Shown piece after piece: positions 56,597 through 64,000 of a stretch of 64,000 nt of DNA (position 1 is its first letter; each line of letters begins with the position of its first letter). Under the pieces are notes generated by a model. The model was not told the origin of the DNA, made no database searches, and worked only from the letters and a program-made list of their open reading frames with translations. The stretch spans positions 62,001 to 126,000 of the forward strand of contig CAVPDS010000017.1 of NCBI GenBank assembly GCA_963702695.1, in the 5' to 3' direction. The position numbers and the translations under genes are program-made. The DNA is from VAZQ01 sp963702695 (GTDB lineage: Bacteria; Pseudomonadota; Alphaproteobacteria; Rhizobiales; Xanthobacteraceae).

Positions 56597-58192
56597 TCAC
56601 GCCGGCGCGCCGGACTTCACCAGCTTGTAGACGATCGAATCCATCAGCGCCTGGAACGACGCGTCGATGATGTTCGGCGAGACGCCGACCGTGGTCCAGC
56701 GCTCGCCGGTTTCGTCCTGGCTCTCGATCAGCACGCGGGTGACCGCCTCGGTGCCACCGTTGAGGATGCGCACGCGGTAGTCCGTGAGCTCAAGCCCGTT
56801 GATGTAGCCCTGATACTTTCCGAGGTCCTTGCGCAGCGCCACGTCGAGCGCATTGACCGGGCCGTTGCCCTCGCCCGCCGACATCAGCGTTTCGTCGCCG
56901 ACTTTCACCTTCACCACCGCCATCGACACGGTGACGCGCTGGCCGCGCGCGTTGTGGCGTTGCTCGACATTCACGTCGAACTGCATCACGTCGAAATAAT
57001 CCGGCACTTTGCCGAGTATGCGGCGCGCCAGCAGATCGAACGACGCGTCCGCCGCCTCATAGGAATAGCCCAGCGCTTCGCGCCGCTTGACCTCGTCCAG
57101 CAGCGCACCGATGCGGGGGTCGTCCTTGTCGACCTTGATGCCGATGCGGTCGAGTTCGGCGAGCACGTTGGACTTGCCGGACTGCTCCGAGACCAGAAGC
57201 TTGCGCCGGTTGCCGACCACGTCCGGGCGCACATGCTCGTAGGTCGCCGGATCCTTCACGATCGCGGAGGCATGGATGCCGGCCTTGGTCGCGAACGCGC
57301 TGTCGCCGACATAGGGCGCGTGGCGGTTGGGCGCGCGATTGAGCATTTCGTCGAGCGCGCGCGAAACGTGGGCGAGGTTCTTCAGCTTCTCGTCCGTGAT
57401 GCCGATGGCGAATTTGTCCGCGAACTCCGGCTTGAGCTTGAGCGTCGGGATGATCGAGACGAGATTGGCATTGCCGCAGCGCTCGCCGAGACCATTGAGC
57501 GTGCCCTGGATCTGGCGCGCGCCTGCGCGCACCGCGGCGAACGAGTTGGCGACCGCCTGCTCAGTGTCGTTGTGGGCGTGGATGCCGACATGGTCGCCGG
57601 GAATGTGCTTCACCACCTCGGCGACGATGGCTTCGACCACATGCGGCAGCGTCCCGCCGTTGGTGTCGCATAGCACCACCCAGCGCGCGCCCTCCTCGTA
57701 CGCCGCCTGGGCGCAGGCGAGCGCGAACTGCGGATTGGCCTTGTAACCGTCGAAGAAATGCTCGCAGTCGAGCAGCACCTCGCGGCCCTTCGCTTTCGCG
57801 GCGCGCACGCTGTCTCGGATCGAGGCGAGGTTTTCCTCGAGCGTGGTCTCGAGCGCAACGCGCACATGATAATCCCACGACTTGGCGACGAAGCAGATCG
57901 CGTCCGCCTTGGCGTCGAGCAACGCCGCCAGCCCCGGATCGTTCGAGGTCGAACGGCCGGGACGGCGCGTCATCCCGAACGCGGTGAAGGAGGTGTTGAG
58001 CCCGCGCTCCTGCGCAAACAATTCGCTGTCGGTCGGGTTCGCGCCCGGATAGCCGCCCTCGACATAATCGATACCGAGGTCGTCGAGCATCCCCGCGATC
58101 GTAAGCTTGTCGTGCAGGGTGAAGTCGACGCCGTTCGTCTGCGCGCCGTCGCGCAGCGTGGTGTCGAAGAGATAGAGGCGTTCACGGAGCAT
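56597..58192 (-). CDS. cimA: (R)-citramalate synthase
   Basis: 531 residues. It condenses pyruvate with acetyl-CoA to citramalate, the start of the threonine-independent isoleucine route. The TIM barrel begins LYLFDTTLRDGAQTNGVDF with the DTTLRDG metal/substrate motif; HVGIHAHNDTEQAVANSFAA and QGTLNGLGERCGNANL are the metal-site histidines and the second conserved segment. The C-terminal regulatory domain (DYRVRILNGGTEAVTRVLIE) binds isoleucine or leucine in relatives. It starts at ATG 58192. A 28-codon Ile/Leu/Ala-rich frame ends six bases upstream in the same reading frame. Confidence 0.94.
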   Translation of the reverse strand: MLRERLYLFDTTLRDGAQTNGVDFTLHDKLTIAGMLDDLGIDYVEGGYPGANPTDSELFAQERGLNTSFTAFGMTRRPGRSTSNDPGLAALLDAKADAICFVAKSWDYHVRVALETTLEENLASIRDSVRAAKAKGREVLLDCEHFFDGYKANPQFALACAQAAYEEGARWVVLCDTNGGTLPHVVEAIVAEVVKHIPGDHVGIHAHNDTEQAVANSFAAVRAGARQIQGTLNGLGERCGNANLVSIIPTLKLKPEFADKFAIGITDEKLKNLAHVSRALDEMLNRAPNRHAPYVGDSAFATKAGIHASAIVKDPATYEHVRPDVVGNRRKLLVSEQSGKSNVLAELDRIGIKVDKDDPRIGALLDEVKRREALGYSYEAADASFDLLARRILGKVPDYFDVMQFDVNVEQRHNARGQRVTVSMAVVKVKVGDETLMSAGEGNGPVNALDVALRKDLGKYQGYINGLELTDYRVRILNGGTEAVTRVLIESQDETGERWTTVGVSPNIIDASFQALMDSIVYKLVKSGAPA

Positions 58193-58198
58193 GGCGTT

Positions 58199-58285
58199 TC
58201 ACCAGAGGTAATAATTCGAAACCAATGCAATGGCGATCGCGATTGCGATCAGCGCGGCTGCGATATGATGGGTTTTCAGGGTCAT
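58199..58285 (-). CDS. 28-residue hydrophobic peptide just upstream of cimA
   Basis: A 29-codon frame starting at ATG 58285 and ending TGA at 58199, six bases before and in frame with the cimA ATG. The sequence begins MTLKTHHIAAALIAIAIAIA and ends in a Tyr-Tyr-Leu-Trp. Ten of the 28 residues are Ile, Leu or Val (five Ile). It could be a single-span membrane microprotein or a leader peptide coupling cimA translation to branched-chain amino acid supply. The ribosome binding site (GAGA seven bases upstream) is weak. No family is recognised; the call rests on the tight spacing and composition. Confidence 0.5.
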   Translation of the reverse strand: MTLKTHHIAAALIAIAIAIALVSNYYLW

Positions 58286-58394
58286 GATGCATTCTCAAAT
58301 CAGAGAATTTGTTGAGGTGGGCGGGCGAACACGGTCGCGCAATCGATTGCCACGGCGTGACGCAGAGCAAGTGGCACGCAAGCGCATCTCGAGC

Positions 58395-58460
58395 TTACTC
58401 ATACTTGAGCACAATGTAATACAGCCAGTGGCGGGGAAACGGCGTATCGGGCTTCTTCAT
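58395..58460 (-). CDS. 21-residue peptide overlapping the GNAT stop codon
   Basis: A 22-codon frame from ATG 58460 to TAA at 58395, encoding MKKPDTPFPRHWLYYIVLKY plus one residue. It overlaps the stop of the upstream acetyltransferase gene as ATGA and has an ideal AAAGGAGGCAAC ribosome binding site inside that gene's end. The strong start signals make translation likely; the product is too short for a domain and may be the truncated remnant of a longer membrane protein, since the hydrophobic stretch WLYYIVL breaks off at the stop. Confidence 0.5.
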   Translation of the reverse strand: MKKPDTPFPRHWLYYIVLKYE

Positions 58461-58963
58461 TTTGTTGCCTCCTTTGCGGCGAGCGCCTTTTCCATCGTCG
58501 TGTTGGCCAGCCATTCACCGCCGCGCAACACCGTGTTGCGCTGCTGAGCCACGAAGCCGCGCCGCTTGAAGAAATCCTGCGCGCTGTCGCTCACTTCGGC
58601 GGTGAGCCGGCCGGCGCCGCGCGCGGCCGCGAGCCTCCCCAGCGCGTCGAGCAGCATGGTCCCGACTCCCATCCCGGCGGCCGCGGGATGCACGTAGAGC
58701 ATGTCGATCGCGTCAGGGCTCTCGAGCGAGGCAAAGCCGATCGGGGAGCCTTCCATGGTCGCAAGCAGCGTCACCTGCTTGCCGAGGCGCGCCCCGAACT
58801 CCTTCTCATCCTCCGCCGCGGCCGCCCACGCCGCCTGCTGGGCGGTGCTGTAATCGTCGCCGGTCAGTTCCTCGATGCTGGCGCGGAAAATTTCAGCGAG
58901 CAGCGGGGTATCCGTTGGCAGCATCGGCCGCATCGCGAGCTTGGGATGGGCGGTGGCGGTCAT
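58457..58963 (-). CDS. GNAT-family N-acetyltransferase
   Basis: 168 residues. GNAT fold: MRPMLPTDTPLLAEIFRASI at the start, DAIDMLYVHPAAAGMGVGTM carrying the acetyl-CoA pyrophosphate-binding R/Q-x-x-G-x-G-like loop (here AAGMGVG), and AQDFFKRRGFVAQQ at the end. The usual Arg/Gln at the loop start is replaced by Ala, which is a modest deviation. The acceptor is unknown. It starts at ATG 58963; its stop overlaps the 21-residue peptide start. Confidence 0.85.
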   Translation of the reverse strand: MTATAHPKLAMRPMLPTDTPLLAEIFRASIEELTGDDYSTAQQAAWAAAAEDEKEFGARLGKQVTLLATMEGSPIGFASLESPDAIDMLYVHPAAAGMGVGTMLLDALGRLAAARGAGRLTAEVSDSAQDFFKRRGFVAQQRNTVLRGGEWLANTTMEKALAAKEATK

Positions 58964-58980
58964 CGGGCGATCTTCCTCTG

Positions 58981-59037
58981 ACCCTCTCCGGTTCCGGGAG
59001 AGGGTCGACCGCGCGCAGCACGGTCGGGGTGAGGGTC
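58981..59037. repeat. CCCTCTCC/GGGAGAGGG hairpin repeat
   Basis: A nine-base-pair stem (58981-58989 with 58997-59005) is followed by a second small stem, GACCG/CGGTC, and a GGTGAGGGT tail. The sequence type (flanking GTCGACCGCGCGC) is a dispersed intergenic repeat of Rhizobiales genomes. It lies between cysS and the GNAT gene, both on the minus strand, and may act as a transcriptional attenuator or mRNA-stabilising hairpin after cysS. Confidence 0.6.
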
Positions 59038-59072
59038 CGGATCACGCACTGATAACGACATTCGCAGCCGAT

Positions 59073-60542
59073 TCATGTTGCGATCTCCCACGTGGTACCT
59101 TCTTTCGTGTCCTTCAGCACCACGCCCATGGCCGCGAGCTCGTCGCGGATGCGGTCGGATTCTCTCCAGTCTTTGCGCAATCGCGCAGCCGTGCGTTCCG
59201 CAACAAGCAGCTCGACCACCGCTCGATCGCCGACATCTTCCGATCTGTCTTCGGCGGCCATCTCATCGAAGCTAGTCAATCCAAGAAAGACAAGTGATGC
59301 GAAAAAGGCTTGCTTTGATTCGACATCATCACTCCTGGCAAGCTGATGAAGGACGGAAATCGCGGCCGGAGTATTCAAGTCATCGCACAATGACGCGATT
59401 ACATCGGGGTGGACTTCGAATGTCTGATATTGAACTCGGGTCTGCTCTTCAAAACGCATGAAATAGATATTTGCCTCCAGCAGCCGTGATCGCCACGAGT
59501 GCAGCGTCCGGTCACTTTCCTGCAAGGCATGCAAGGTCCAGTCGATCGGCTGTCGATAATGCGTACGCAGCATAGCAAGACGCAGTGCCGGGCCATGCCA
59601 CGAACGACCGCCAAACTTGTCGCTGCTCAGCAACTCCCTGATCGTCACGAAATTCCCCAGGCTCTTGCTCATCTTCTCGCCTTCCACCTGGAGAAACCCG
59701 TTGTGCATCCAGGTATTCGCCATCGCCGGCGTGAGGAAGGCGCAGCGTGACTGCGCGATCTCGTTCTCGTGGTGGGGAAAAATGAGGTCGGTGCCGCCGC
59801 CGTGGATGTCGAAGGTCTCGCCGAGATGCTTCCACGACATCGCCGAGCACTCGATGTGCCAGCCGGGTCGCCCTGGTGTGGCGATCCCCGCAGGTGACGG
59901 CCACGCCGGCTCACCGGGCTTGGAAGGTTTCCACAGCACGAAATCCATCGCGTCGCGCTTATAGGGCGCGACGTCGACGCGCGCACCGGCGATCATCTCG
60001 TCGAGCGGACGCTTCGACAGCCGCCCGTAGTCCGTCATCGACGGTACGCTGAACAGGACGTGACCGTCCGCAACATAGGCATTGCCCGACGCGACGAGCC
60101 GCTCGATCAGGGTCTTCATCTCGGCGATATGCTCGGTCGCACGCGGTTCGACTGTCGGCCGCAGGCAGCCGAGCGCATCCACATCCTCGTGGAATTGCCG
60201 CTCGGTTTTCTCGGTGACAGTGCGGATCGCCTCGTTGAGCGGCAGGCCCGGATATTCCTGCGCCGCGCGCGCGTTGATCTTGTCGTCAACGTCGGTGACG
60301 TTGCGGACGTAACGGACGTGATCGGCGCCGTAGAGGTGCTGCAGCAGCCGGAACAGCACGTCGAAGACGATCACCGGCCGCGCGTTGCCGATGTGGGCGA
60401 AGTCGTAGACGGTCGGCCCGCACACATACATGCGCACGTTGGCGGGATCGAGCGGGGTAAACACCCGCTTCTCGCGCGTCAGCGTATCGTAGAGCTTCAA
60501 GTCCATCATCGCCCTCGGGGCCTGCTTGGCCGGGGCGTCCAA
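59073..60542 (-). CDS. cysS: Cysteinyl-tRNA synthetase
   Basis: 489 residues. Class I synthetase with the HIGH motif in VYDFAHIGNARPVIVFDVLF, zinc ligands in RMYVCGPTVYD, GRPGWHIECSAMSWKHLG and FPHHENEIAQSRCA, and the KMSKS motif in VEGEKMSKSLGNFVTIRELL. The C-terminal domain is complete (ESDRIRDELAAMGVVLKDTK). The first 12 residues (MDAPAKQAPRAM) precede the usual start; Met12 or Met13 is possible. Essential housekeeping gene. Transcription probably starts in 60543-60933. Confidence 0.96.
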   Translation of the reverse strand: MDAPAKQAPRAMMDLKLYDTLTREKRVFTPLDPANVRMYVCGPTVYDFAHIGNARPVIVFDVLFRLLQHLYGADHVRYVRNVTDVDDKINARAAQEYPGLPLNEAIRTVTEKTERQFHEDVDALGCLRPTVEPRATEHIAEMKTLIERLVASGNAYVADGHVLFSVPSMTDYGRLSKRPLDEMIAGARVDVAPYKRDAMDFVLWKPSKPGEPAWPSPAGIATPGRPGWHIECSAMSWKHLGETFDIHGGGTDLIFPHHENEIAQSRCAFLTPAMANTWMHNGFLQVEGEKMSKSLGNFVTIRELLSSDKFGGRSWHGPALRLAMLRTHYRQPIDWTLHALQESDRTLHSWRSRLLEANIYFMRFEEQTRVQYQTFEVHPDVIASLCDDLNTPAAISVLHQLARSDDVESKQAFFASLVFLGLTSFDEMAAEDRSEDVGDRAVVELLVAERTAARLRKDWRESDRIRDELAAMGVVLKDTKEGTTWEIAT

Positions 60543-60933
60543 GGCTCTCGATCAAGAGATAAAGACGGCCGCAGCCAGCGTTTTCGCTAGCGGGTAATCT
60601 CCGGGCAAATGCCGCAGATATGGTTAAGGCCGATCATGCACGAGACAATGGGCGCGAGGGCACACGCCGTCAAGAGGTGTTCGGGGAAGCCGCGCGTGAC
60701 GCAATCGACACAGTCACGCACAAACCAGAACGGCGCCGGCTAGGGAAAGCGGGCACGACGCAACAGCGCCATGATTCCCGACTTCAAATTGTTCCAACGC
60801 CCGTCGTCATCGCGATCCGTTAACCATCCGCGCAGGATGGTCATCGGAACGAATCGGGTTAACGACGCCTCAACGGATTCACTCGCATTCTGCATCATCG
60901 TACCGACCGGGTTTCTAACCAGAGAGCCATCCG
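60543..60933. other. Divergent intergenic region of cysS and a small exported protein gene
   Basis: 391 bases holding both promoters. A small open frame at 60620-60823 (+) has Arg/His-rich composition and no ribosome binding site and is not called. No tRNA-like cloverleaf or T-box element was recognised upstream of cysS. Confidence 0.5.
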
Positions 60934-61242
60934 ATGCGTTACGTCCTTGCTGTCCTCACCTTCGCGGCCGTGCTTTACGGCAATGTCTCCGCGCAGGCGG
61001 AAAAGCGCACATTCATCATTGCCAATAATCCCGACGACTACGGCATCGATCGCTGCCTGGCGACGGGCGCGTCCTGCGGCAGCGCCATGGCGACCGCTTA
61101 TTGCAAGTCGCGCGAATACGCGCAGGCCGGATCATTCCGCAGGATCGATCGCGACGAGATCACCGGCGCGGTTCCCGCCAAAGGCCGCACCTGCCGCGGC
61201 GGCGCGTGCGACGAATTCGTCGCCATTGAGTGCTCGCGCTGA
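60934..61242 (+). CDS. Small exported Cys-rich protein of unknown function
   Basis: 102 residues. A signal peptide (LAVLTFAAVLYGNVSAQA) is followed by a mature protein of about 80 residues with six cysteines (DRCLATGASCGSAMATAYC, GRTCRGGACDEFVAIEC), which should form disulfides in the periplasm. It looks like a conserved Hyphomicrobiales protein but no domain name can be given. The ATG at 60934 follows AGAGAGCC. A strong terminator follows 32 bases after its stop, so it is monocistronic. Confidence 0.75.
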   Translation: MRYVLAVLTFAAVLYGNVSAQAEKRTFIIANNPDDYGIDRCLATGASCGSAMATAYCKSREYAQAGSFRRIDRDEITGAVPAKGRTCRGGACDEFVAIECSR

Positions 61243-61273
61243 GCGCAGCGGCATAGTTTGCTGGACAGATGAA

Positions 61274-61305
61274 GGGCGCGAAATCTCGCGCCCCTTTGCT
61301 TTTTG
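61274..61305 (+). terminator. Intrinsic terminator after the small exported protein
   Basis: A perfect eight-base-pair stem GGGCGCGA/TCGCGCCC (61274-61281 and 61286-61293) with an AATC loop, followed by CTTTGCTTTTT. It lies 32 bases after the stop at 61242 and before the MarR gene. Confidence 0.88.
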
Positions 61306-61410
61306 CGAGGCTGCCACCGACGGCGCCGACGCCGTTGCACCCCGCGTGATCTTCGGCCATCTTCCCGCCCTGCGCGCAGCGGCGGTACCGTTTGCGCGGG
61401 GCGAGGCACA

Positions 61411-61935
61411 ATGAGCAACATCAGTCCCCTCCTTGACGCCCCCGACCACGGCGTGGCACCCGCCGCCGCGCCGCCGATCCTGAAGCTGGAAGAATTCCTC
61501 CCGCATCGGCTCAATGTGCTGTCGAGCCTGGTCTCGCAAGCGCTTACGCGCGTCTATGGTATGCGATATGGTATTGGAATACCAGAATGGCGGGTGCTGG
61601 TCACCCTGGGCGAATATGGTGTTATGACCGGCAAGTCGGTGGGCGCGCGCACCCACATGCACAAGACCAAGGTGTCACGCGCGGTGGCGCAGCTCGAACA
61701 GCGCAAGCTCATCACCCGCCGCGCCAATCGTGACGACCTGCGCGAGGCCTTCCTCTCGCTCACGCCCACGGGACGCTCGGTCTACGAGGAAGCGGCGCCG
61801 ATCGCGCTCGAATTCACGCAGCGGCTGTCCGAGGCGGTGGCCCCTGCCGACCGCGTCGCCTTCGACCGCGCGATGCGGCAGCTCACCGAGCGATCGGCCA
61901 AGCTCGTCGCCGACCTCGAAAACGGCAAGACCTGA
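61411..61935 (+). CDS. MarR-family transcriptional regulator
   Basis: 174 residues. The dimerisation helix (LNVLSSLVSQALTRVYG) is followed by the winged helix: IPEWRVLVTLGEYGVMTGKS, recognition-helix region HMHKTKVSRAVAQLEQRKLI, and wing RRANRDDLREAFLSLTPTGR. The N-terminal 25 residues are Pro/Ala-rich. It starts at ATG 61411, and maiA follows after 40 bases on the same strand. It may control maiA and the EamA transporter; no operator palindrome was identified. Confidence 0.92.
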   Translation: MSNISPLLDAPDHGVAPAAAPPILKLEEFLPHRLNVLSSLVSQALTRVYGMRYGIGIPEWRVLVTLGEYGVMTGKSVGARTHMHKTKVSRAVAQLEQRKLITRRANRDDLREAFLSLTPTGRSVYEEAAPIALEFTQRLSEAVAPADRVAFDRAMRQLTERSAKLVADLENGKT

Positions 61936-61975
61936 CGCCGCGGCAATACCCGCCAAACAGCGCCTGGGAGGCTCC

Positions 61976-62611
61976 GTGCAGCTCTACTCCTATTTCCGTT
62001 CCTCGGCCGCCTACCGCGTGCGGATCGCGTTCAACCTCAAGGGGCTGAGCTTCGAGACCATCCCGATTCACCTGCAGAAGGAGGGCGGGGTTAACCGCAA
62101 GCCGGAATTCCGCGCGGTCAATCCGCAGATGCGCCTGCCCGCGCTCAAGCTCGACAACGGCGAGGTGCTCACGCAGTCGCTCGCCATCATCGAGTATCTC
62201 GACGAGGTCTACCCGCAGCCGCCGCTGCTGCCGTCCAATCCGGCGGAGCGGGCACGGGTGCGCGCCGCAGCGCAACTCATCGCCTGCGATATCCATCCGC
62301 TCAACAATGTCGGCCCGCTGCGCTACCTCAAGAACGAGTTCGGTCAAGACCAGGGCAAGATCGACACCTGGTATCACCACTGGGTCGTGGAAGGTTTCCA
62401 GGCGCTCGAAGCGATGATCCGGCCAGGGTCCTACGCCTTCGGCGGCAGCGTCACGCTCGCGGATGTGTGTCTCGTCCCGCAGGTCGCGAATGCACGGCGC
62501 CTCAAGGTGCCGCTCGACCGCTACCCGAAGATCGGCGCGGTCGACGCGGCCTGTGCCAAGCTCTCCGCCTTCGAAAAAGCGCGGCCGGAAAACCAGCCGG
62601 ACGCCGAGTGA
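61976..62611 (+). CDS. maiA: Maleylacetoacetate isomerase (zeta-class GST)
   Basis: 211 residues. It isomerises maleylacetoacetate to fumarylacetoacetate using glutathione, in tyrosine/phenylalanine breakdown. The zeta-class signature SSAAYRVRIAFNLKGLSFET is present, with a mature site beginning LYSYFRSSAAYRVR, NPQMRLPALKLDNGEVLTQS, and helical ACDIHPLNNVGPLRYL, typical of the family. The GTG at 61976 is set by GGGAGG five bases upstream. hmgA and fahA are not in the window. The regulator gene lies upstream and a transporter downstream. Confidence 0.93.
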   Translation: MQLYSYFRSSAAYRVRIAFNLKGLSFETIPIHLQKEGGVNRKPEFRAVNPQMRLPALKLDNGEVLTQSLAIIEYLDEVYPQPPLLPSNPAERARVRAAAQLIACDIHPLNNVGPLRYLKNEFGQDQGKIDTWYHHWVVEGFQALEAMIRPGSYAFGGSVTLADVCLVPQVANARRLKVPLDRYPKIGAVDAACAKLSAFEKARPENQPDAE

Positions 62612-62685
62612 CGATGCTCCGGTTAGGCGCTTCATCCCGGCCAGCGCGCGTGCGCGCGACGCAATCCTAGCGTCGCGATCAAGCC

Positions 62686-63597
62686 ATGGCCGCTTTAGGT
62701 CCCCTGCCCCGCGTCGTCCTCTGGATGATCGGCACTCTGCTGTCGTTCTCCGTGATGGCGATTTCCATCCGCGCCCTGTCCGACACGCTGAGCATCCTGG
62801 AAATTCTCACGGTGCGGGCGGCGCTGGGCCTCGCCATCCTCGCCCTCGCGGCGGCGCTGCGGCCGGACCTGCGGCACACAGTCGTGCGCCGAAAGCTCGG
62901 CCTGCATGTCCTGCGCAACAGCATTCACTTCGGCTCGCAATATCTTTGGGCGTCTAGTCTCCTCCTGCTGCCGCTCGCCACCGTCTTCGCGCTTGAGTTC
63001 ACCATGCCGGTGTGGACGGCCGTGCTCGCCGTCATCTTCCTCAACGAGCGCATGACCACGAGCCGCATCGGCGCGGTCGTGCTCGGGCTTGCGGGCGTGC
63101 TAGTGATCCTGCGTCCCGGGCTCGAGGCATTTCAGCCGGCGGCGCTGCTCGTGCTCGCTGCCGCGGTCGGCTACGCCGTGCAGAACATCGTCACGAAGAA
63201 ACTCACGATGACCGAGAGCACCTTCGCGATCGTGTTCTGGATGAATGTCATTCAGCTCGCGCTCGGTGTCGCCTTCGCCGGCGTGTCTTTCGTCAGCAGG
63301 CTCGATCTGCATCACCTGCCGGCACTGGCCGGCATCGGCTGCGCCGGCCTGTTCGCGCACTATTGCCTGAGCAACGCATTCCGCTACGGCGACGCGAGCC
63401 TGGTGGTGCCGCTCGACTTCATGCGCATCCCGCTCATCGCAGTGGTCGGCTGGTGGCTCTACAACGAGCCGCTCGACATTTTTGTCTTTGCCGGCGCGGG
63501 CCTCATCATCAGCGGAATCCTGTGGAACCTGCGCGACGAGGCCCGCCGGCCGCTCCGCCTCGCACCAGTCGCGGCTGCGAAACCGCCAACGACGTGA
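62686..63597 (+). CDS. EamA/DMT-family transporter
   Basis: 303 residues with about ten helices in two EamA repeats. The first repeat has VVLWMIGTLLSFSVMAISIR and WASSLLLLPLATVFALEFTM followed by PVWTAVLAVIFLNERMT; the second has VLAAAVGYAVQNIVTKKLTM and LDFMRIPLIAVVGWWLYNEP. The NERMT and NEP motifs at the end of helix-4 equivalents are the family hallmark. It exports or imports small metabolites of unknown type. It is 74 bases downstream of maiA. Confidence 0.9.
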   Translation: MAALGPLPRVVLWMIGTLLSFSVMAISIRALSDTLSILEILTVRAALGLAILALAAALRPDLRHTVVRRKLGLHVLRNSIHFGSQYLWASSLLLLPLATVFALEFTMPVWTAVLAVIFLNERMTTSRIGAVVLGLAGVLVILRPGLEAFQPAALLVLAAAVGYAVQNIVTKKLTMTESTFAIVFWMNVIQLALGVAFAGVSFVSRLDLHHLPALAGIGCAGLFAHYCLSNAFRYGDASLVVPLDFMRIPLIAVVGWWLYNEPLDIFVFAGAGLIISGILWNLRDEARRPLRLAPVAAAKPPTT

Positions 63598-63724
63598 GCT
63601 CCTGAATCTCGCGTTTCGTCGCGGGTTCAGGGGCTTGCCGCGAGCCACCCGGCGTCCCCGTTCACACTTTGGTCACCATTCCGGAGCTTGATCCACCGAC
63701 TGGGAGCGGGCTCGGATTTCCTGC

Positions 63725-64000
63725 ATGATCTCGACACCGAAGCTGTTGCGCGGGCTTGGCCCCGCCGTGTTTCTGCTCATCGGCTCGCTCGCGCCGGCCT
63801 TGGCGCAAAATCCGTTTTCACAGGGGCCGTTCTCACCCGCACCGCAGTCGAACGCCGGGGGTCGCAACCCGGCCTGTGTGCGGCTGGAAGGCCAGCTTAC
63901 CGCCTTTGACCGTGGCGGTAACGATCCCGCACGCGCGGATCAAAGCAAGCGCGCCGAGGACGCGGTCGCCAAGCAGCAGGCCGACCTCGATCGGGTCCTC
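63725..64000 (+). CDS. DUF2865-like exported protein, 5' part (runs off window)
   Basis: At least 92 residues and still open at the right edge. A signal peptide (LRGLGPAVFLLIGSLAPALA) is followed by a Pro/Ser/Gln-rich linker (NPFSQGPFSPAPQS) and the conserved block ACVRLEGQLTAFDRGGNDPA, then a helical EDAVAKQQADLDRVL. This order matches the N-terminus of DUF2865 proteins of Hyphomicrobiales, whose function is unknown. It starts at ATG 63725. It follows the EamA gene on the same strand after 127 bases. Confidence 0.7.
   Translation, partial: MISTPKLLRGLGPAVFLLIGSLAPALAQNPFSQGPFSPAPQSNAGGRNPACVRLEGQLTAFDRGGNDPARADQSKRAEDAVAKQQADLDRVL

Noticed and set aside
58284..58547. Open frame on the + strand opposite the tiny peptides near cimA
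   Set aside because: No motif or ribosome binding site; the minus-strand frames have better initiation signals and spacing.

Overview
The window is a high-GC chromosomal segment with dense coding on both strands. It most resembles the Bradyrhizobiaceae/Xanthobacteraceae side of the Hyphomicrobiales (Rhizobiales, Alphaproteobacteria). The evidence is a hopanoid cluster (shc, hpnH, ispH, hpnN), the Rhizobiales-specific lipid A very-long-chain fatty acid cluster (acpXL to lpxXL), the pssA/psd/Atm1-type ABC order, and short palindromic repeats of the kind common in Bradyrhizobium-like genomes. No rRNA, recognisable tRNA, transposase, phage gene or CRISPR array was seen. The assignment is inferred from gene content; no database search was run.

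Layout. 1-7.6 kb: 3' part of squalene-hopene cyclase, a CsbD-like stress protein, HpnH, IspH, the hopanoid RND transporter HpnN and a DUF2147 protein. 7.8-16.6 kb: a methyltransferase, a YciI-like protein, two alpha/beta hydrolases, an HsaA-like flavin monooxygenase oxygenase coupled to a glutamine-synthetase-like ligase, a GST, and a BoxD/PaaZ-type aldehyde dehydrogenase. 16.8-25.5 kb: a seven-gene co-directional run of two paralogous solute-binding proteins, a cysteine-less Asp/Glu racemase-fold protein, a TcuA-like flavoprotein, an MmgE/PrpD protein, a bicupin and an orphan EutA-like ATPase. It reads as an uncharacterised catabolic operon. 25.7-28.7 kb: a predicted signalling protein joining a deoxyribosyltransferase/TIR-like N-terminal domain to an ASK1-type TRAFs-binding TPR region, a CMD-family protein, and an EAL protein. 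28.7-33.4 kb: a repeat-rich spacer, a PCuAC copper chaperone, an orphan PhnD-like protein, an RlpA-like protein and two secreted GlcG/HbpS-family proteins.

33.7-38.9 kb: the complete acpXL-fabZXL-fabF2XL-fabF1XL-adh2XL-lpxXL operon. Its product, a C26-C30 hydroxy fatty acid on lipid A, works together with hopanoids in outer-membrane rigidity. 39-46.7 kb: a rhodanese and PotF-like binding protein, two tandem Kup potassium transporters and a MotA/MotB (PomA/PomB-like) stator pair. 46.8-50.9 kb: a second solute-binding/racemase-fold module divergent from mmsA and a GST. 50.9-56.6 kb: two small exported proteins, pssA, psd, an Atm1-type ABC exporter and a LOG-family hydrolase. 56.6-64 kb: cimA preceded by tiny reading frames, a GNAT acetyltransferase, cysS, a small exported protein, a MarR regulator, maiA, an EamA transporter and the start of a DUF2865 protein.

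The least ordinary parts are the ASK1-like protein at 25.7-27.1 kb, the 16.8-25.5 kb catabolic run, two racemase-fold proteins lacking both catalytic cysteines, five solute-binding proteins without any import permease, the KSbeta-like FabF2XL, and a 28-residue Ile/Leu-rich reading frame ending six bases before cimA.
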